Shown here piece after piece: positions 22,061 to 32,742 of a DNA stretch of 64,000 bases. Both the position numbers and the translations under genes were made by a program. The stretch is taken from the NCBI RefSeq assembly GCF_007565055.1, contig NC_044566.1, positions 93,914,797 through 93,978,796 of the forward strand, given 5' to 3'. The DNA is from Rhinopithecus roxellana. Its lineage: Eukaryota > Chordata > Mammalia > Primates > Cercopithecidae. Numbering within the stretch: the stretch's first letter is position 1; every line of letters starts with the position of its first letter. Under the pieces are notes generated by a model. It saw only the letters and a list, made by a program, of their open reading frames with translations. It was not told the DNA's origin and did not search any database.

Positions 22061-23142
22061 TGTCAGGGCAACCAGCCCCCAATATTTCATGTAGGTTCTT
22101 TCTATTTTCCCTAAGTGTCAGCCGGTCTGAGAAATAAAGAGAAATAGTACAAAGACATAAATTTTACAGCTGGGCCTCCAGGGGTATCATCACATGTTGG
22201 TAGGACTGTGATGGCGACCTCAAGCTGCAAAACCAGCAAGTTTTTATTAGGGATTTTAAAAGGGGAGGGGTGTATGAACAGGGAGTAAGTCACAAGGATC
22301 ACATGCTTCAACGGGCCATAATGATCACAAGGCGAAGGCAAAATTAGAATTACTGATGAGGGTCTGTGTCCCGCTGTGCACGCATTGTCTTGATAAATGT
22401 CTTAACAGGAAACAGGGTTCAAGAGCAGACAACTGGTCTGACTAGAATTCACCAGGTTGGAATTTCCCAATCCTAGTAAGCCTGAGGGCACTGCAGGAGA
22501 CCAGGGCAGATTTCAGTCCTTATCTCAACCACATAAGACACACACTCCCAGAGAGGCCGCTCATAGACCTACCCCCAGGAATGCATTCCTTTCCCAGGGT
22601 CTCAATTATCAATAATATTCCTTGCTGGGAAAAGAATTCAGTGATATCTCTCCTACTTGCACATCCATCTATAGACTTTCTGCAAGAAGAAAAATATGGC
22701 TCCATTCTGCCTGACCCCGCAGGCAGTCAGACCTTATGGTTATCTTTCCTTGTTCCCTGAAAATCGCTGTTATTGTGTTCTTTTTCAGGGTACACTGATT
22801 TCATATTGTTCAAATACACGTTTCACAAACAATTTGTACAGTTAACGCAATCATCACAGGGTCCTGAAATGACACACATCCTCAGCTTATGAAGATGATG
22901 GGATTAAGAGATTAAACTAAGACAGGTGTAAGAAATTATAAAAGTATTAATTTTGGGAACTAATAAATGTCCATGAAATCTTCACAATTTATGTTCAGAG
23001 ATTGCAGTAAAGACAGGTGTAAGAAATTATAAAAGTATTAATTTTGGGAACTAATAAATGTCCATGAAATCTTCACAATTTATGTTCTTCTGCCTCAGCT
23101 TCAGCTGGTCCCTCCATTTGGGGTCCCTGACTTCCTGCAACA
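22061..23142 (-). mobile_element. Primate ERV solo LTR, about 1.08 kb
   Basis: Bounded by TG...CA and a 5-bp repeat 'caggt' at 22056-22060 and 23143-23147; one more flanking base is mismatched, so a 6-bp duplication is possible. On the minus strand it starts with 'tgttgcaggaagtcagggac', has an AATAAA signal (22243-22248 on +) and ends in a terminal CA. Length and wording suggest a younger primate ERV, perhaps class II, but I cannot name the family. No viral gene remains. It carries an exact internal duplication. Confidence 0.85.
22919..23087. repeat. Two identical 78-bp direct repeats in the LTR
   Basis: 22919-22996 and 23010-23087 are identical base for base at a spacing of 91 bp. The unit starts 'aagacaggtgtaag' and ends 'caatttatgttc'. 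A 13-bp spacer lies between them. Confidence 0.95.
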
Positions 23143-23522
23143 CAGGTGTGGTGGCAACTGCCTGTAATCCCAGCTACTTGGGAGGCTAAGGCAGGAGAAT
23201 CTCTTGAACCTGGGGGACAGAGGTTGCAGTGAACTGAGATCATGCCATTACACTCCAGCCTGGGCAACAATAGTGAAACTCTGTCTCAAAAAAAAAAAAA
23301 AAAAGGCATCAGGGAACTTTTTGGGTGATGGTAATGTGCTGTGTGTCACCTCTGCACCCAGAATTTGGGTTACACAGGTGACCGAAGTTGTCTAAATGGC
23401 CCACTTAAGATGTGAACATTTCACCATTTATATAAAACCTTTACATAAATTTCAGATATTCTCCCACTGAATATGACTTACTCAGGCCATAGTAAATGTT
23501 GGTATTCCTATAATTTTTCTTT

Positions 23523-23768
23523 TTTTTTTTGAGATGGAGTCTCGGTCTGTCGCCTGGGCTGGAGTGCAGTGGCACGATCTCAGCTCACTGGCAAGCTCCG
23601 CCTCCCGGGTTTACGCCATTCTCCTGCCTCAGCCTCCCAAGTAGCTGGGACTACAGGCGCCCACCACCTCGCCCGGCTAGTTTTTTTTGTATTTTTTTAG
23701 TAGAGACGGGGTTTCACCATGTTAGCCAGGATGGTCTCGATCTCCTGACCTCGTGATCCGCCCGTCTC
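23523..23768 (-). mobile_element. AluY, Old World monkey type, 5'-truncated
   Basis: Reverse. 'cgcccaccacctcgcccggc' and 'gctagttttttttgtatt' are the monkey-type bases. It stops at 'gtgatccgcccgtct', lacking the first ~45 bases. Perfect 15-bp TSD 'cctataatttttctt' at 23508-23522 and 23769-23783 shows it arrived truncated. Confidence 0.95.
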
Positions 23769-23783
23769 CCTATAATTTTTCTT

Positions 23784-24507
23784 TAGTAGAAAAGGAGGGC
23801 TGGAAAGACAGAAATTGTTTCAAAGGAAAACTATAACACCTATTACTAGATTCCAGCCCTGGGTTTTGTTTTTGAATACAGATTGAATCATGAATTATTT
23901 CTGGCTACAAGGATCCGGGTTATAATTTTCTTCATGTTTGTAGTTGGCACCCTAATGGAATAGATTCCTTCTTCTGTTCTGACACAGACGTTCTCTTTTA
24001 ATTGTCAAATTATTAACATTACTTATCTCTCATAGTTTTACTTCATGCAAGAAAACCAGAATCATGGTCTTCTGAAGACTAGGGATGATTTGACAAAGCC
24101 GGTGAGTCTCCTTTACTTGGAATCCCACTTGGCCTGATCTGTTTTTCACTGCAAATGCCCAGCTGCTAAAACTATACAGGCACCCTCCCTCTGGGCCCAG
24201 GGACTATCACGGAAGAGGTGGGTGCATGAGATTGTAAGGGCTGGTTTTGAGGGACAGAATTAGTTCAGACCCTCCAAATCAAGGATGGGTACACAGATGT
24301 CTAAATAAGACTTTGCCTCCTGAATTTTTACATGTGTGGCACCTTTTCACTCATCCCAACCATGAAGAATTTTCTGCTTCATATAGAATTAAAATAAAAT
24401 TATTACTGAGAGGATATAAGGATACCTCATGACAAAACCTCCTGCGAATAATACTCCTACTTATGAGATTTATGAAGATAGATATGCATTTAAAAAATTT
24501 TTTTCAT
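23784..24507. other. Low-repeat sequence; possible ERV internal fragment 24060-24330
   Basis: 24065-24330 ('ggtgagtctcctttacttgg', 'gggactatcacggaagaggt', 'gtgcatgagattgtaaggg') reads like an old retroviral internal fragment, but I cannot assign it. The rest has no repeat or exon seen. Confidence 0.35.
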
Positions 24508-24788
24508 CCGGGCACAGTGGCTCACACCTGTAATCCCAGCACTTTGGGAGGCTGAGGTGGGTGGATCACCTGAGGTCAGGGACCAGCCTGACCAATATGG
24601 TGAAACCCCATCTCTACTAAAATTACAAAAATTAGCTGGGCCTGGTGGCATGCACCTATAGTCCCAGCGACTCGGGAGGCTGAGAATCACTTGAACCCGG
24701 GAGGTGGAGGTTGCAGGGAGCCGAGATTGCACTACTGCACTCCAGCCTGGGGGACAGAGCAAGACTCCATCAAAAAAAAAAAAAAAAA
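24508..24788 (+). mobile_element. AluS with small deletions
   Basis: Alu lacking about 10 bases of 'gagttcgagaccagcc' and the 'gcaggag' block in the right arm. TSD-like 'tttttttca' flanks it. Confidence 0.9.
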
Positions 24789-25059
24789 GTTTTTTTCAGC
24801 CACCTTAGGACAAATTATTAAAAGACCCCAAAAAGCATTGTGACACAACAAAAGTCTCTAAATTCCTTAGCCTAAGTGGTTCTAACAGTGCTTATGTGTT
24901 GAATAGCTAGTTGCTACGAATCTGTAACAAAAACCATGATTACAGTAGCTCAACGCATAGAATTTAAAGATAGATAAAGTCAATTTTGTAAACTCACTTT
25001 TGGCTTTATGTTTTTTGGCTTTTATATTACTTTAAAATTGTTAAGAGGTAATGAATGCC
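24789..25059. other. Low-repeat spacer
   Basis: AT-rich, no repeat recognised with confidence. May be the upstream part of the following LTR. Confidence 0.4.
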
Positions 25060-26204
25060 TGTCCATGTCCTTTCCTATCTGGCCTAGAACGTATAATTGG
25101 CTATAAGTCTTCTGGCTCTAAGTCCATTAGACATGGACAAGGGCATCGCACAGAAGAACAGGATGGACTTGGGGCAGGCAGCCATGCCACCCCAGCAACG
25201 CTATGGAACAAAATAGAAGCTTGGTGACCATTAATGTTGCCTCTGGCAAATCTTGGCCAGAAGGGGGAGAATGTAAACCAAAAATAAAACTCTAAGCCCG
25301 CACCCATCTGAATGGACACCTTGTCTCAGCAAAGATATTCCAAAGTTAACCTGAAAAACAAGGCCAGGCCATGATGGGAAGAGGGAACCGGACATGTCTC
25401 ATTATTCCCTCCTCCCTTTTGGAATTCCTGACAGAACAGACTCTTTAAGTCTGATAAGAAATATTTATAATCTATTGTCTCTGAAGGCTGCTACCTGGAG
25501 GCTTCACCTGCATGTTAAAACTTTGGTTTCCTGGCCGGGCGCGGTGTCTCACGCCTGTAATCTCAGCACTTTGGGAGGCTGAGGTGGGCAGATCACGAGG
25601 TCAGGAGATCAAGACCATCCTAGCTAACCCAGTGAAACCCTGTCTCTACTAAAAATACAAAAAGAAAATTAGTCGGGCCTGGTGGCGGGCGCCTGTAGTC
25701 CCAGCTACTCAGGAGGCTGAGGCAGGAGAATGATGTGAACCCGGGAGGTGGAGTTTGCAGTGAGCCGAGATCATGCCACTGTACTCCAGCCTGGGTGACA
25801 GAGCGAGACTCTGTCTCAAAAAAACAAAACAAAACAAAACAAACAAATAAACAAATAAATTTTGGTCTCCACAACCCCTTATCTTAACCCAGACATTTCT
25901 TTCTATTGATTCTCAGTCTTTAGACAATAACTTAACTCTCAATCAGTTGCCAATCAGAAAATCCTTGAATGTACTTATGACCTGGAAGCCTCTGCTTCCA
26001 GTTGTCCTGCCTTTCTGGACCAAACCAATGTACATCTTACATGTATCAATTGAAGCTTCGTGTCTCCCTAAAATGTATAAAACCAATCTGTGGCCCGACC
26101 ACCTTGGGTACATGGTCTCAGGATCTTCTGAGGGCTGTGTCACATGGCTCAGAATACATCTCTTCAAATATTTTACAGGGTTTGACTCTCTTTTCGTCAA
26201 CAGT
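25060..26204 (+). mobile_element. Probable ERV LTR, split by an AluY
   Basis: The flanks of the AluY read as one LTR-like unit: 'attgtctctgaaggctgcta', 'aacccagacatttctttcta', 'gccaatcagaaaatccttga', 'tctggaccaaaccaatgtac', a TATA box 'tataaaa' (26076-26082) and 'tggcccgaccaccttgggt'. It closes near 26204 at 'cgtcaaca'. I recognise it as a repeated primate LTR but not its name; the left end is a guess. Confidence 0.5.
25533..25855 (+). mobile_element. AluY
   Basis: Full-length with an AAAC/AAAT tail. TSD-like 'aaactttggtttcc' / 'aaattttggtctcc'. The human-type 'actaaaaatacaaaaa' shows it is not of the monkey-specific group. Confidence 0.93.
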
Positions 26205-26769
26205 TTGAAATTTTTCATAATAAGAAATTAGAAAAACGTTTATTGAAAATGCATCTCTTGCTGAGATGAGTGGGAATTTCTCAACCATGTATCCAGAGAA
26301 TATTACTTCTTGGTAGACTTAACACTAGGTTTAGCACCAATTACATGCTGATTATATTTTAAATGTAAGCACTGAGAAAACATATAGACATTAATTAAGT
26401 AGATGGGAAAGGAAGCATTTTGCCATAGCCTTGACCTTCAATTCATTGAACCCCTTCTGAGTTATGTCCCCCACCACACAAATATTTATCATCTAAAATA
26501 ATTTTAATGATTTATCAGCTGAAAATTTGATTTGATCTTCCTTTAATTTGGTTGTATGCAAAGAAAAAGAAACTACCTGACGTAATGATTTTTTTCAACC
26601 ACATCAATAGAATCATTCCTCTTTTAACACCAATTAGCATTTCAAAAATCCCTTTATTTAATGCCTCAGAAGTTATTTCACCCCTGGTAAGGCACCATAG
26701 GAAGGTTCAGGATGGTGAGATGCTCCCATTCTTCAGTAAGTGGAGAAGGGACTGACAGAGAAGAGCTGA
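26205..26769. other. Low-repeat AT-rich sequence
   Basis: No gene seen. 'gtttgaaatttttcataata' at 26203 resembles an L1M 3' tail but is too short to call. Confidence 0.5.
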
Positions 26770-26782
26770 GAAAGGAGATCCT

Positions 26783-27086
26783 GCCGGGCGCGGTGGCTCA
26801 AGCCTGTAATCCCAGCACTTTGGGAGGCCGAGACGGGCGGATCACGAGATCAGGAGATCGAGACCATCCTGGCTAACACCGTGAAACCCCGTCTCTGCTA
26901 AAAAATACAAAAAACTAGCCGGGCGAGGTGGCGGGCGCCTGTAGTCCCAGCTACTCCAGAGGCTGAGGCAGGAGAATGGCGTAAACCCGGGAGGCGGAGC
27001 TTGCAGTGAGCTGAGATCCGGCCACTGCACTCCAGCCTGGGTGATAGAGCGAGACTCCGTCTCAAAAAAAAAAAAAAAAAAAAAAA
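26783..27086 (+). mobile_element. AluY, Old World monkey type
   Basis: Full-length, low divergence, 24-base A-tail. Perfect TSD 'gaaaggagatcctg' at 26770-26783 and 27087-27100 (first Alu G shared). All monkey-type diagnostic bases present, including 'gagatccggccactgcac'. Confidence 0.97.
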
Positions 27087-27237
27087 GAAAGGAGATCCTG
27101 ACCTCAGAAAGGAAGCGGAGACCCTGGGAAGTGATTCCCTTACACTTAGCCCATGTGTTTGAGCCACAGCTTACCCATGTAGCCCTCAAAGACAGATAAC
27201 CCAGTTTGAGGAATGCTGCTTTCAAGGGTCCTTTCTG

Positions 27238-27351
27238 GCTAGGTGTGGTGGCTCTTACCTATAATCCCAGCACTTTGGGAGGTCGAGGTGGGAGGATTAC
27301 TTGAGCCCACAGGAGTTCAAGACCAGCCTGGGCAATGTAGAGTGACCCTGC
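27238..27351 (+). mobile_element. Alu left-arm fragment
   Basis: 'ggctaggtgtggtggctctt' to 'gcctgggcaatgtagagtga', then unrelated sequence. No A-tail; 3'-truncated AluJ. Confidence 0.82.
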
Positions 27352-27589
27352 CAGGCCTCCCTTCCCAGCACAGAGCCCATTCCTGGCAACATAATGTGCA
27401 ATGTGGCCCATGGAGATGGGAACCTTTGCACTGGTACCCAAGCCTCTGGACAATTGTTCGTTCTCAGGTGCTAACCTCTGCTTATCCTATAACTTCTGGA
27501 ACATAGCACTGACCCCAGGCCACTTTCATTCATCCATAAATTTTTTCCACTTCATACAAATTTAGGAGCTGAGGTCTGACAGATATTGA

Positions 27590-27965
27590 GCCGTGTGTGA
27601 ATTTTGCATTGCTGTGTAGCTGCACAAACTGAACTGCTCAAAGCAACACAGAAGTACCTTCTCACGGCCTGTGTGGGTCTGAAGTCTGGGAACAGCATAT
27701 GTGAATTCTTGCTTAAGATCTCACCAGGCTGCAAACCAGGTGTTGGCCAGGACTACAGGCCCTCAGAGGCGTGACTGAGGGAAGATTTTCTTCCAAGCTC
27801 CCTCCGGTTGTTGGAAGACTTCATCTTCCCGAGGAGTCCTGCTTCCACAGGAAGGAGGTTTTCTTGCTGGCTGTTGGTCGGGTGCTGCTCTTGGCTCCTG
27901 CAGCCCTCTGGCAGTCCCTTGCCACTGGCCCCCTCCATGTGCCCCTCACAGCATGGCAGCTGCTG
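27590..27965 (-). mobile_element. MLT1-like LTR, diverged
   Basis: Reverse MaLR-like wording: 'tttgcattgctgtgtagctg', 'cacggcctgtgtgggtctga', 'tcttgctggctgttggtcgg' and 'cagtcccttgccactggccc'. Subfamily not resolved. Confidence 0.5.
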
Positions 27966-27966
27966 C

Positions 27967-28148
27967 TTTTTCTTTTCTTTACTTTTTATGCTTAGAGGCA
28001 GGATCTCACTCTGTTGCCCATGCTGGAGTACAGTGGCACAGTCATAATTCTCTGTAGCCTCAAATCCTTGGGCTCAAGCAATCCTTCTGCTGCCGCCTCC
28101 CAAGTAGCTGAGAGTACAGGCACATGCCACCATGCCAGGCTACTTTGC
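27967..28148 (-). mobile_element. Alu monomer-length fragment
   Basis: One reverse arm ('aggcaggatctcactctgtt' to 'ccaccatgccaggct'). The next Alu sits at its edge. No second arm is found on the far side. Confidence 0.78.
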
Positions 28149-28151
28149 TCT

Positions 28152-28455
28152 TTTTTTTTTTTTTTTTTTTTTTTTTGAGACAGTCTTACTCTATTGCCCA
28201 GGTTGGAGTGCAGTGGCACGATCTCGGCTCACTGCAACCTCCGCCTCCTGGTTTCAAGCAATTCTCATGCCTCAGCCTCCTGAGTAGGTGGGATCACAGG
28301 CACCCACCACCATGCCTGACTAATTTTTGCATTTTTAGTAGAGACAGGGTTTTACCATGTTGGCCAGGCTGGTCTCACACTCCTGACCTCAGGTGATCCT
28401 CCTGCCTCGGCCTCCCAAAGTGCTGGGATTACAGGCATGAGCCACCATGCGTGGC
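28152..28455 (-). mobile_element. AluS
   Basis: Reverse full-length Alu with a T25 tail. TSD-like 'ctactttgctct' / 'ctacttttcttc'. Confidence 0.93.
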
Positions 28456-29094
28456 CTACTTTTCTTCCTCTAAACCATCAGTGGAAAGAGTATCTAGCAT
28501 GTGCTAGCCAGTCAAAAACATTATATATTTATTTGGAGATGCACATACACACACACTGTACATATAAACTCACAGGAATGACATCCCTTCACCTTTGCCA
28601 CACTCTATCAGGAGGAAGTCACAAGTCCCACTCACACCCATGTGGAGAGGACTATACAGGGCACAAACATGAGGGCCACCCGAGGGTCTGCTGGCCACAA
28701 AGTCTAAGTGCAGAAAGTCTTGAACACCAAAATAAAGAGTTTGGACGTTTTACTATAGTCAGTGAAAATACTTTTGAGCAATGGAGGACCAAAATGGAAG
28801 ATGGACTAACGTCAGTGTGTAGGAAAGATGGGTATTGGGAGAAGACGGAGGTCGGTGGAGAGGAAGGCACCCCGGTGAAAGAGGAAGAGGATCTGGCCAG
28901 TACTGGTGGTGTGGGAAGGAGGCATAGATCTGGGGACACCACAGAAGTAGAATCAAATGCCCTCATCGCAGAGAAGATGATTCAGACTTGAGGACCAAGT
29001 GCCTGTTTCAGGAAGAAGACAAAGACCCTACTCCCATCAACAAAGACAGGGAGCACATTCTGGAGCAGGAAGGGAAGTCCTTTCTGGACATTCC

Positions 29095-29211
29095 TTTCAT
29101 TCTGAGTTTTCCAGCACTACCTGTCTTCAAAGAGGGCTTTAGAGGAAGGGGGTGGCCGCAGGCCAATGTGTCACCTGTCACAGTCCAAGCCTCTTCTGGC
29201 TTGAGAGCCAG
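29095..29211 (+). repeat. Local duplicate, copy A
   Basis: Shares 'gagttttccagcac', 'ctccaagcct'-like and 'tctggcttgagagccag' blocks in the same order with 30596-30717; small indels separate the copies. Confidence 0.75.
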
Positions 29212-29561
29212 AGTGAGGGAAATCAACACGGAATTGCTGAGCAAGAATTCGGAAGTGTGAGTGTGAAATTCGGAGGCAGGTTCAGGGACAAAGAAGTCGA
29301 TTTGCAGGCTAGACGTAGAGCTTATTTCATGGCGCCAGTGCCGCAGCCAATGCCTGCGCTCTTCTAGGAGCCAATTTTTTGAATACCACCTTGGGAGCTA
29401 GGTACCTGGGGAGTTAGGTACTTTGAGGGAGCTGTCATGAGATCAGATTAAATGATCAAAAAAAAAAAAAAAAAGGAGAGGTGCTAGGACTCTACCTGCT
29501 TGGGGGTGTCTGAGAAAGAGTAGGCAGTGAAGAGGGAGGAGTCAGGGGACACATTATGCAA

Positions 29562-29636
29562 TGCAGGGGACAGCACCTCCCACAACAAAGAATTGTCTGG
29601 CTCCAAATGTCACCAGTGCCAAGGCTGAAAAACCCT
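29562..29636 (+). mobile_element. DNA-transposon (hAT/MER-type) end fragment
   Basis: 'aggggacagcacctcccaca', 'aacaaagaattgtctggctc', 'caaatgtcaccagtgccaag' and 'gctgaaaaaccctg' match the terminal part of a common MER-type element. Name uncertain. Confidence 0.5.
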
Positions 29637-30595
29637 GCTGATACAGCAACCGTAGGTCCTGGATTTTCTGGAATGAACACATTTCCAAGCATTCTTATCA
29701 GAGTATATGTCTCGCATTGGAGCTTAGCTAAGGTGCCCTCAGCGTTGTAGTACCCTGAGGGGCATTGTCCCCTGTGTCTCAGCCAGAGGGGTGGAATCTG
29801 CTTTCTCCCTCATTTTGGAGCCTGTTTTCCACTGGCTGGCCTCTTCTCCAGTCTCATTTTTTAAAATCTTAGACTGATGCCCATGAAGGATTTTTATACT
29901 TTGGTGACCTCCAACTAGCCATGGCCAAGCCTACTTTCTACATTCACACAAAAACCTTCACACATCGACACACACACACATGCCCTTTTGCACACACATT
30001 ATCCTCTGTAACACATCAGCTTACTTGCTTGGCTCTGGTTGAAATGGCCCAGTCCTCAGCTGGGTCTCATTGTTGCCTCTTCCCTGCCCCTTGCCTAAGC
30101 CCAGGGAGCTCATCACAGCTCCTCCAGCTCCGTGCTCAGGAGCCCTTCGTGCCTGGCAAGCTCTAAGGCTTGAAAATTATGTGTTGGTTCTGACCCCATG
30201 ATAAGAATTAGAGCTGACAGTTTTCTGGAAAACAAACAAAATCTGTTACTTTCCCCCTGTTCTGTTATATCTTCTCCCCATAGAATCTTCCCAGTGAATT
30301 TCTGAGTTGGTTAAAACCCACCGGATTGAATTCCATATTCTTCACAGCACTGATATTTCTCCTTCCTTACTCAGACTTCCCTCACCGCTTTGGTGATAAG
30401 GCCAAAAGGACAAGCAGCAGTGAAAAAAAAAAAACAGTAAACTTAAAAAAATGAGTAAACACAGTTCATAGCTCTTCCTTCTTATTAAACAACATAGTAC
30501 CCTTCATTTCTGTTCGCCCCAGTCACCCTTTTCATTTAGCCAGAAGTGCTCCTCTGCCTTTTGGCTGGGAAAACTTTTACTTCTTCTGGAGCTAT

Positions 30596-30717
30596 TTTCA
30601 TTCTGCTTTCTGAGTTTTCCAGCACTGTCTTCTGAGAGGGCACTATAGGAAGTAGGGGTGGCAGCAGGTCAGTGTGTCACATGTCACACTCCAAGCCTCC
30701 TCTGGCTTGAGAGCCAG
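30596..30717 (+). repeat. Local duplicate, copy B
   Basis: Second copy of the 29095-29211 segment, about 1.5 kb downstream, same orientation, roughly 80-85% alike by eye. Confidence 0.75.
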
Positions 30718-31221
30718 GAGACCTACAGTTATTATTGAACTTTATATGATCAAACTGAGCAAACTGGCAAAAAGTATGTGCCGTTTCTTGCGGGATATTT
30801 TAGATGTTATGGCTTAGCCAAACTTGTTCCATCTTCCCTGGGAAGTGTTATAGAAGATAGAACAACAGCAAAAATAGATTTTTCTAAGCTATTATTTGTT
30901 ATATCAGTCTGCGACTTTTAGGCTACCTTCCTAGCCCTCTTGTTAATATTTTAATGAATTGTGTTAATCAACTCAGTAAAGATTTGGTTTTTAATGATGG
31001 ATATGTATCACCTACCTCCTAGGGACCAGCTTTAATTTTCAGTCTAATATTTATTTATTTAGGCACTGGCTGTTTGGAGCATTTGTGTATTTTGTCAGTG
31101 GCTCATTTCTCTAAGGCTAGATTCTTTTAAAACACTGCAGTACAAATAAGGACAGTTACATAATCAAACGATGGTTTGATAACAGGCACAATGGGCATCA
31201 GCCACGAAATGCGCATTTGAA

Positions 31222-31345
31222 GATCAGACAGCAAGACAGAGAGAAAATAGACTGGAACAAAAAAAGGAACAGAGCCTCAGGGACCAATGGGGCTGTAACA
31301 AATGTAACAGTGACATCCATGTTACTGGCGTCCCTGACCTTTGAC
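31222..31345 (+). mobile_element. Old L1 ORF1-region fragment
   Basis: 'aacagagcctcagggacc', 'ggctgtaacaaatgtaac' and 'catgttactggcgtccctga' follow the central ORF1 text of mammalian L1. A short isolated remnant. Confidence 0.6.
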
Positions 31346-31783
31346 CAGTGAAAGCTGGAGAGCACATACTACTCCTTCCGAAGGACTTTCTGAGATCCAG
31401 TGGTCTACACCACCTGTCTGAACACATCCCAGGAGACCAAGCATTCAGCTGTGCTTCTTAGGAAGCTGCAGCCAGCTGGCTGGGCCTCTGTGCCTGCTCT
31501 CCCTCCTCCCTGCTTCAGACCCCTCCCTTCAAACTGCTTCCTGGAGACCACACTCTCCATTGAACTGTTAGTGCATCAGATTTGATTCTATTTGCTAGCA
31601 AACCCATCTCTTTTTACGCTTCTGGATCCCGTTATTTATCCTCATTATATCTTTCTCATTTTCCCCCTCATGACTGGCATTTCTTTGTATATTTTCTATC
31701 TTTTAAGACTTTTTTCTATTTGTCTTCTATACCATCATTTTGTCTTTTAATCTTTTAGTTAAACCTTTTTTAGCTCCAGAAAG
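31346..31783. other. Low-repeat sequence, no gene seen
   Basis: Pyrimidine-rich right half. No repeat or exon recognised. Confidence 0.45.
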
Positions 31784-31828
31784 TTTGTATGTGTGTGTGT
31801 GTGTATGTGTGTGTGTGTGTGTGTGCGC
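31784..31828. repeat. (TG)n microsatellite
   Basis: About 20 TG units with two TA interruptions, ending in 'tgcgcc'. Confidence 0.95.
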
Positions 31829-31914
31829 CATAGTCAAATTCTGTTATGAGCTTATATTTTAATTGTCTTCTCCAACAATTTTATTTCCCTAAAACCTAAT
31901 TATCATGGGTATTC

Positions 31915-32218
31915 TTTTTTGTTGTTTTTTGAGATGGAGTCTCCCTCTGTCACCCAGACTGGAGTGCAGTGACAGTGGTACCATCTTGGCTCATTGTAAC
32001 CTCCACCTCCTGGGTTCCAGTGATTCTCCTGCCTCAGCCTCCCCAGTACCTGGAATTATAGGCATGCACCACCACGCCTAGCTAATTTTTGTATTTTTAG
32101 TAGCAACGAGCTTTCACCATGTTGGTCAGGCTGGTCTTGAACTCCTGACCTCAGGTGATCTGTAAACCTTGGCCTCCCAAAGTGCTGGGATTACAGGCAT
32201 GAGCCACCGTGCCCAGCC
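31915..32218 (-). mobile_element. AluS
   Basis: Reverse full-length Alu. Flanks 'atcatgggtattct' / 'attatgggtattct' form the TSD. Confidence 0.93.
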
Positions 32219-32275
32219 TATTATGGGTATTCTGATTATGTTTCCTCTGTTGCTACTGTGTCCCCTTAAGTTATT

Positions 32276-32742
32276 TGTATTCGTTTCCTATGGCTGCTGT
32301 AAAATATTACAACTTTGTGACTTCAAATGACACAAATTCATTGTCTCATGATTCTGGAGATCACAAGTCCTAAAATCAAGATGTCAGCAGAATTGCGTTC
32401 CTCCTGGAGACTCTAGGGGAGAATCCATTTCCATGCTGTCTTCAGCTTCTAGAGGCTACCTGCTTTCCTCGGAATGCAGTCCCTTCCTCCATCTTCAAAG
32501 CACTCACCCCAACCTCTGCTTCTGTTGTCGCATTTCCCTCTCTGACTCTGACCTTCCTAGTCCTCTCTTATAAGGACCCTGTGATTACACTTAGGGCCTA
32601 CCTGGATTATTTAGAACAATCTCATATCTCAAGATTTAAAGTTATATCTGCAAAGTGCCTTTTGTCATAGAAGGTAATACATTCATGAGTTCCAGATATT
32701 AGGATGTGGACATTGTTGGGGTAGTATTATCAGCCTATCCCA
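32276..32742 (-). mobile_element. MLT1 LTR, complete
   Basis: Reverse MaLR LTR from 'tgtattcgtttcctatggct' to 'tatcagcctatccca'. It contains 'ctcctggagactctagggga', 'cttctagaggctacctgct' and 'tattaggatgtggacattg'. An MLT1B/C-like wording. Confidence 0.85.

Larger units (their letters stand above)
21918..23304 (+). mobile_element. AluS, itself split by an LTR
   Basis: TSD 'ggcatcag' at 21909-21916 and 23305-23312 marks insertion in the L1M. The Alu reads to 'attagccaggt', is broken by the LTR at 22061-23142 and resumes 'caggtgtggtggcaactgcc' to its A-tail. Confidence 0.93.
21585..23465 (+). mobile_element. Old L1M 3' end, split by nested Alu and LTR
   Basis: Left part 21585-21917: 'tgtccatcagtaggagaac', 'cagatgaatcttggaaacat', 'ggttgcctctggggaggag'. 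Right part 23305-23465: 'gggtgatggtaatgtgct', 'cacttaagatgtgaacattt'. Joining them gives one ordinary L1 3' end. Confidence 0.85.
28456..31221. other. Longest low-repeat stretch of the left half, no gene called
   Basis: About 2.7 kb almost free of young repeats. The 184-codon frame at 28437-28991 starts inside the AluS, which argues against a real start; its unique part is Glu/Lys-rich with no domain known to me. CA-rich stretches lie at 28546-28560 and 29936-29998, A-runs at 29458-29474 and 30422-30434. It holds a local duplication pair (29095/30596) and a DNA-transposon scrap at 29562. Confidence 0.5.

Noticed and set aside
22061..23142. A provirus with coding capacity
   Set aside because: Only one LTR with its TSD is present; no internal viral sequence lies between or beside it.
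26842..27225. 127-codon reverse frame and many similar frames with 'LSPRLECSG' or 'FSCLSLPSSWDYR' text
   Set aside because: These are the standard translations of reverse-oriented Alus and occur at nearly every Alu in the window.
28437..28991. 184-codon open frame on the + strand as a possible gene
   Set aside because: Its start lies in the end of an AluS, no domain or splice context is visible, and one or two frames of this size are expected by chance.
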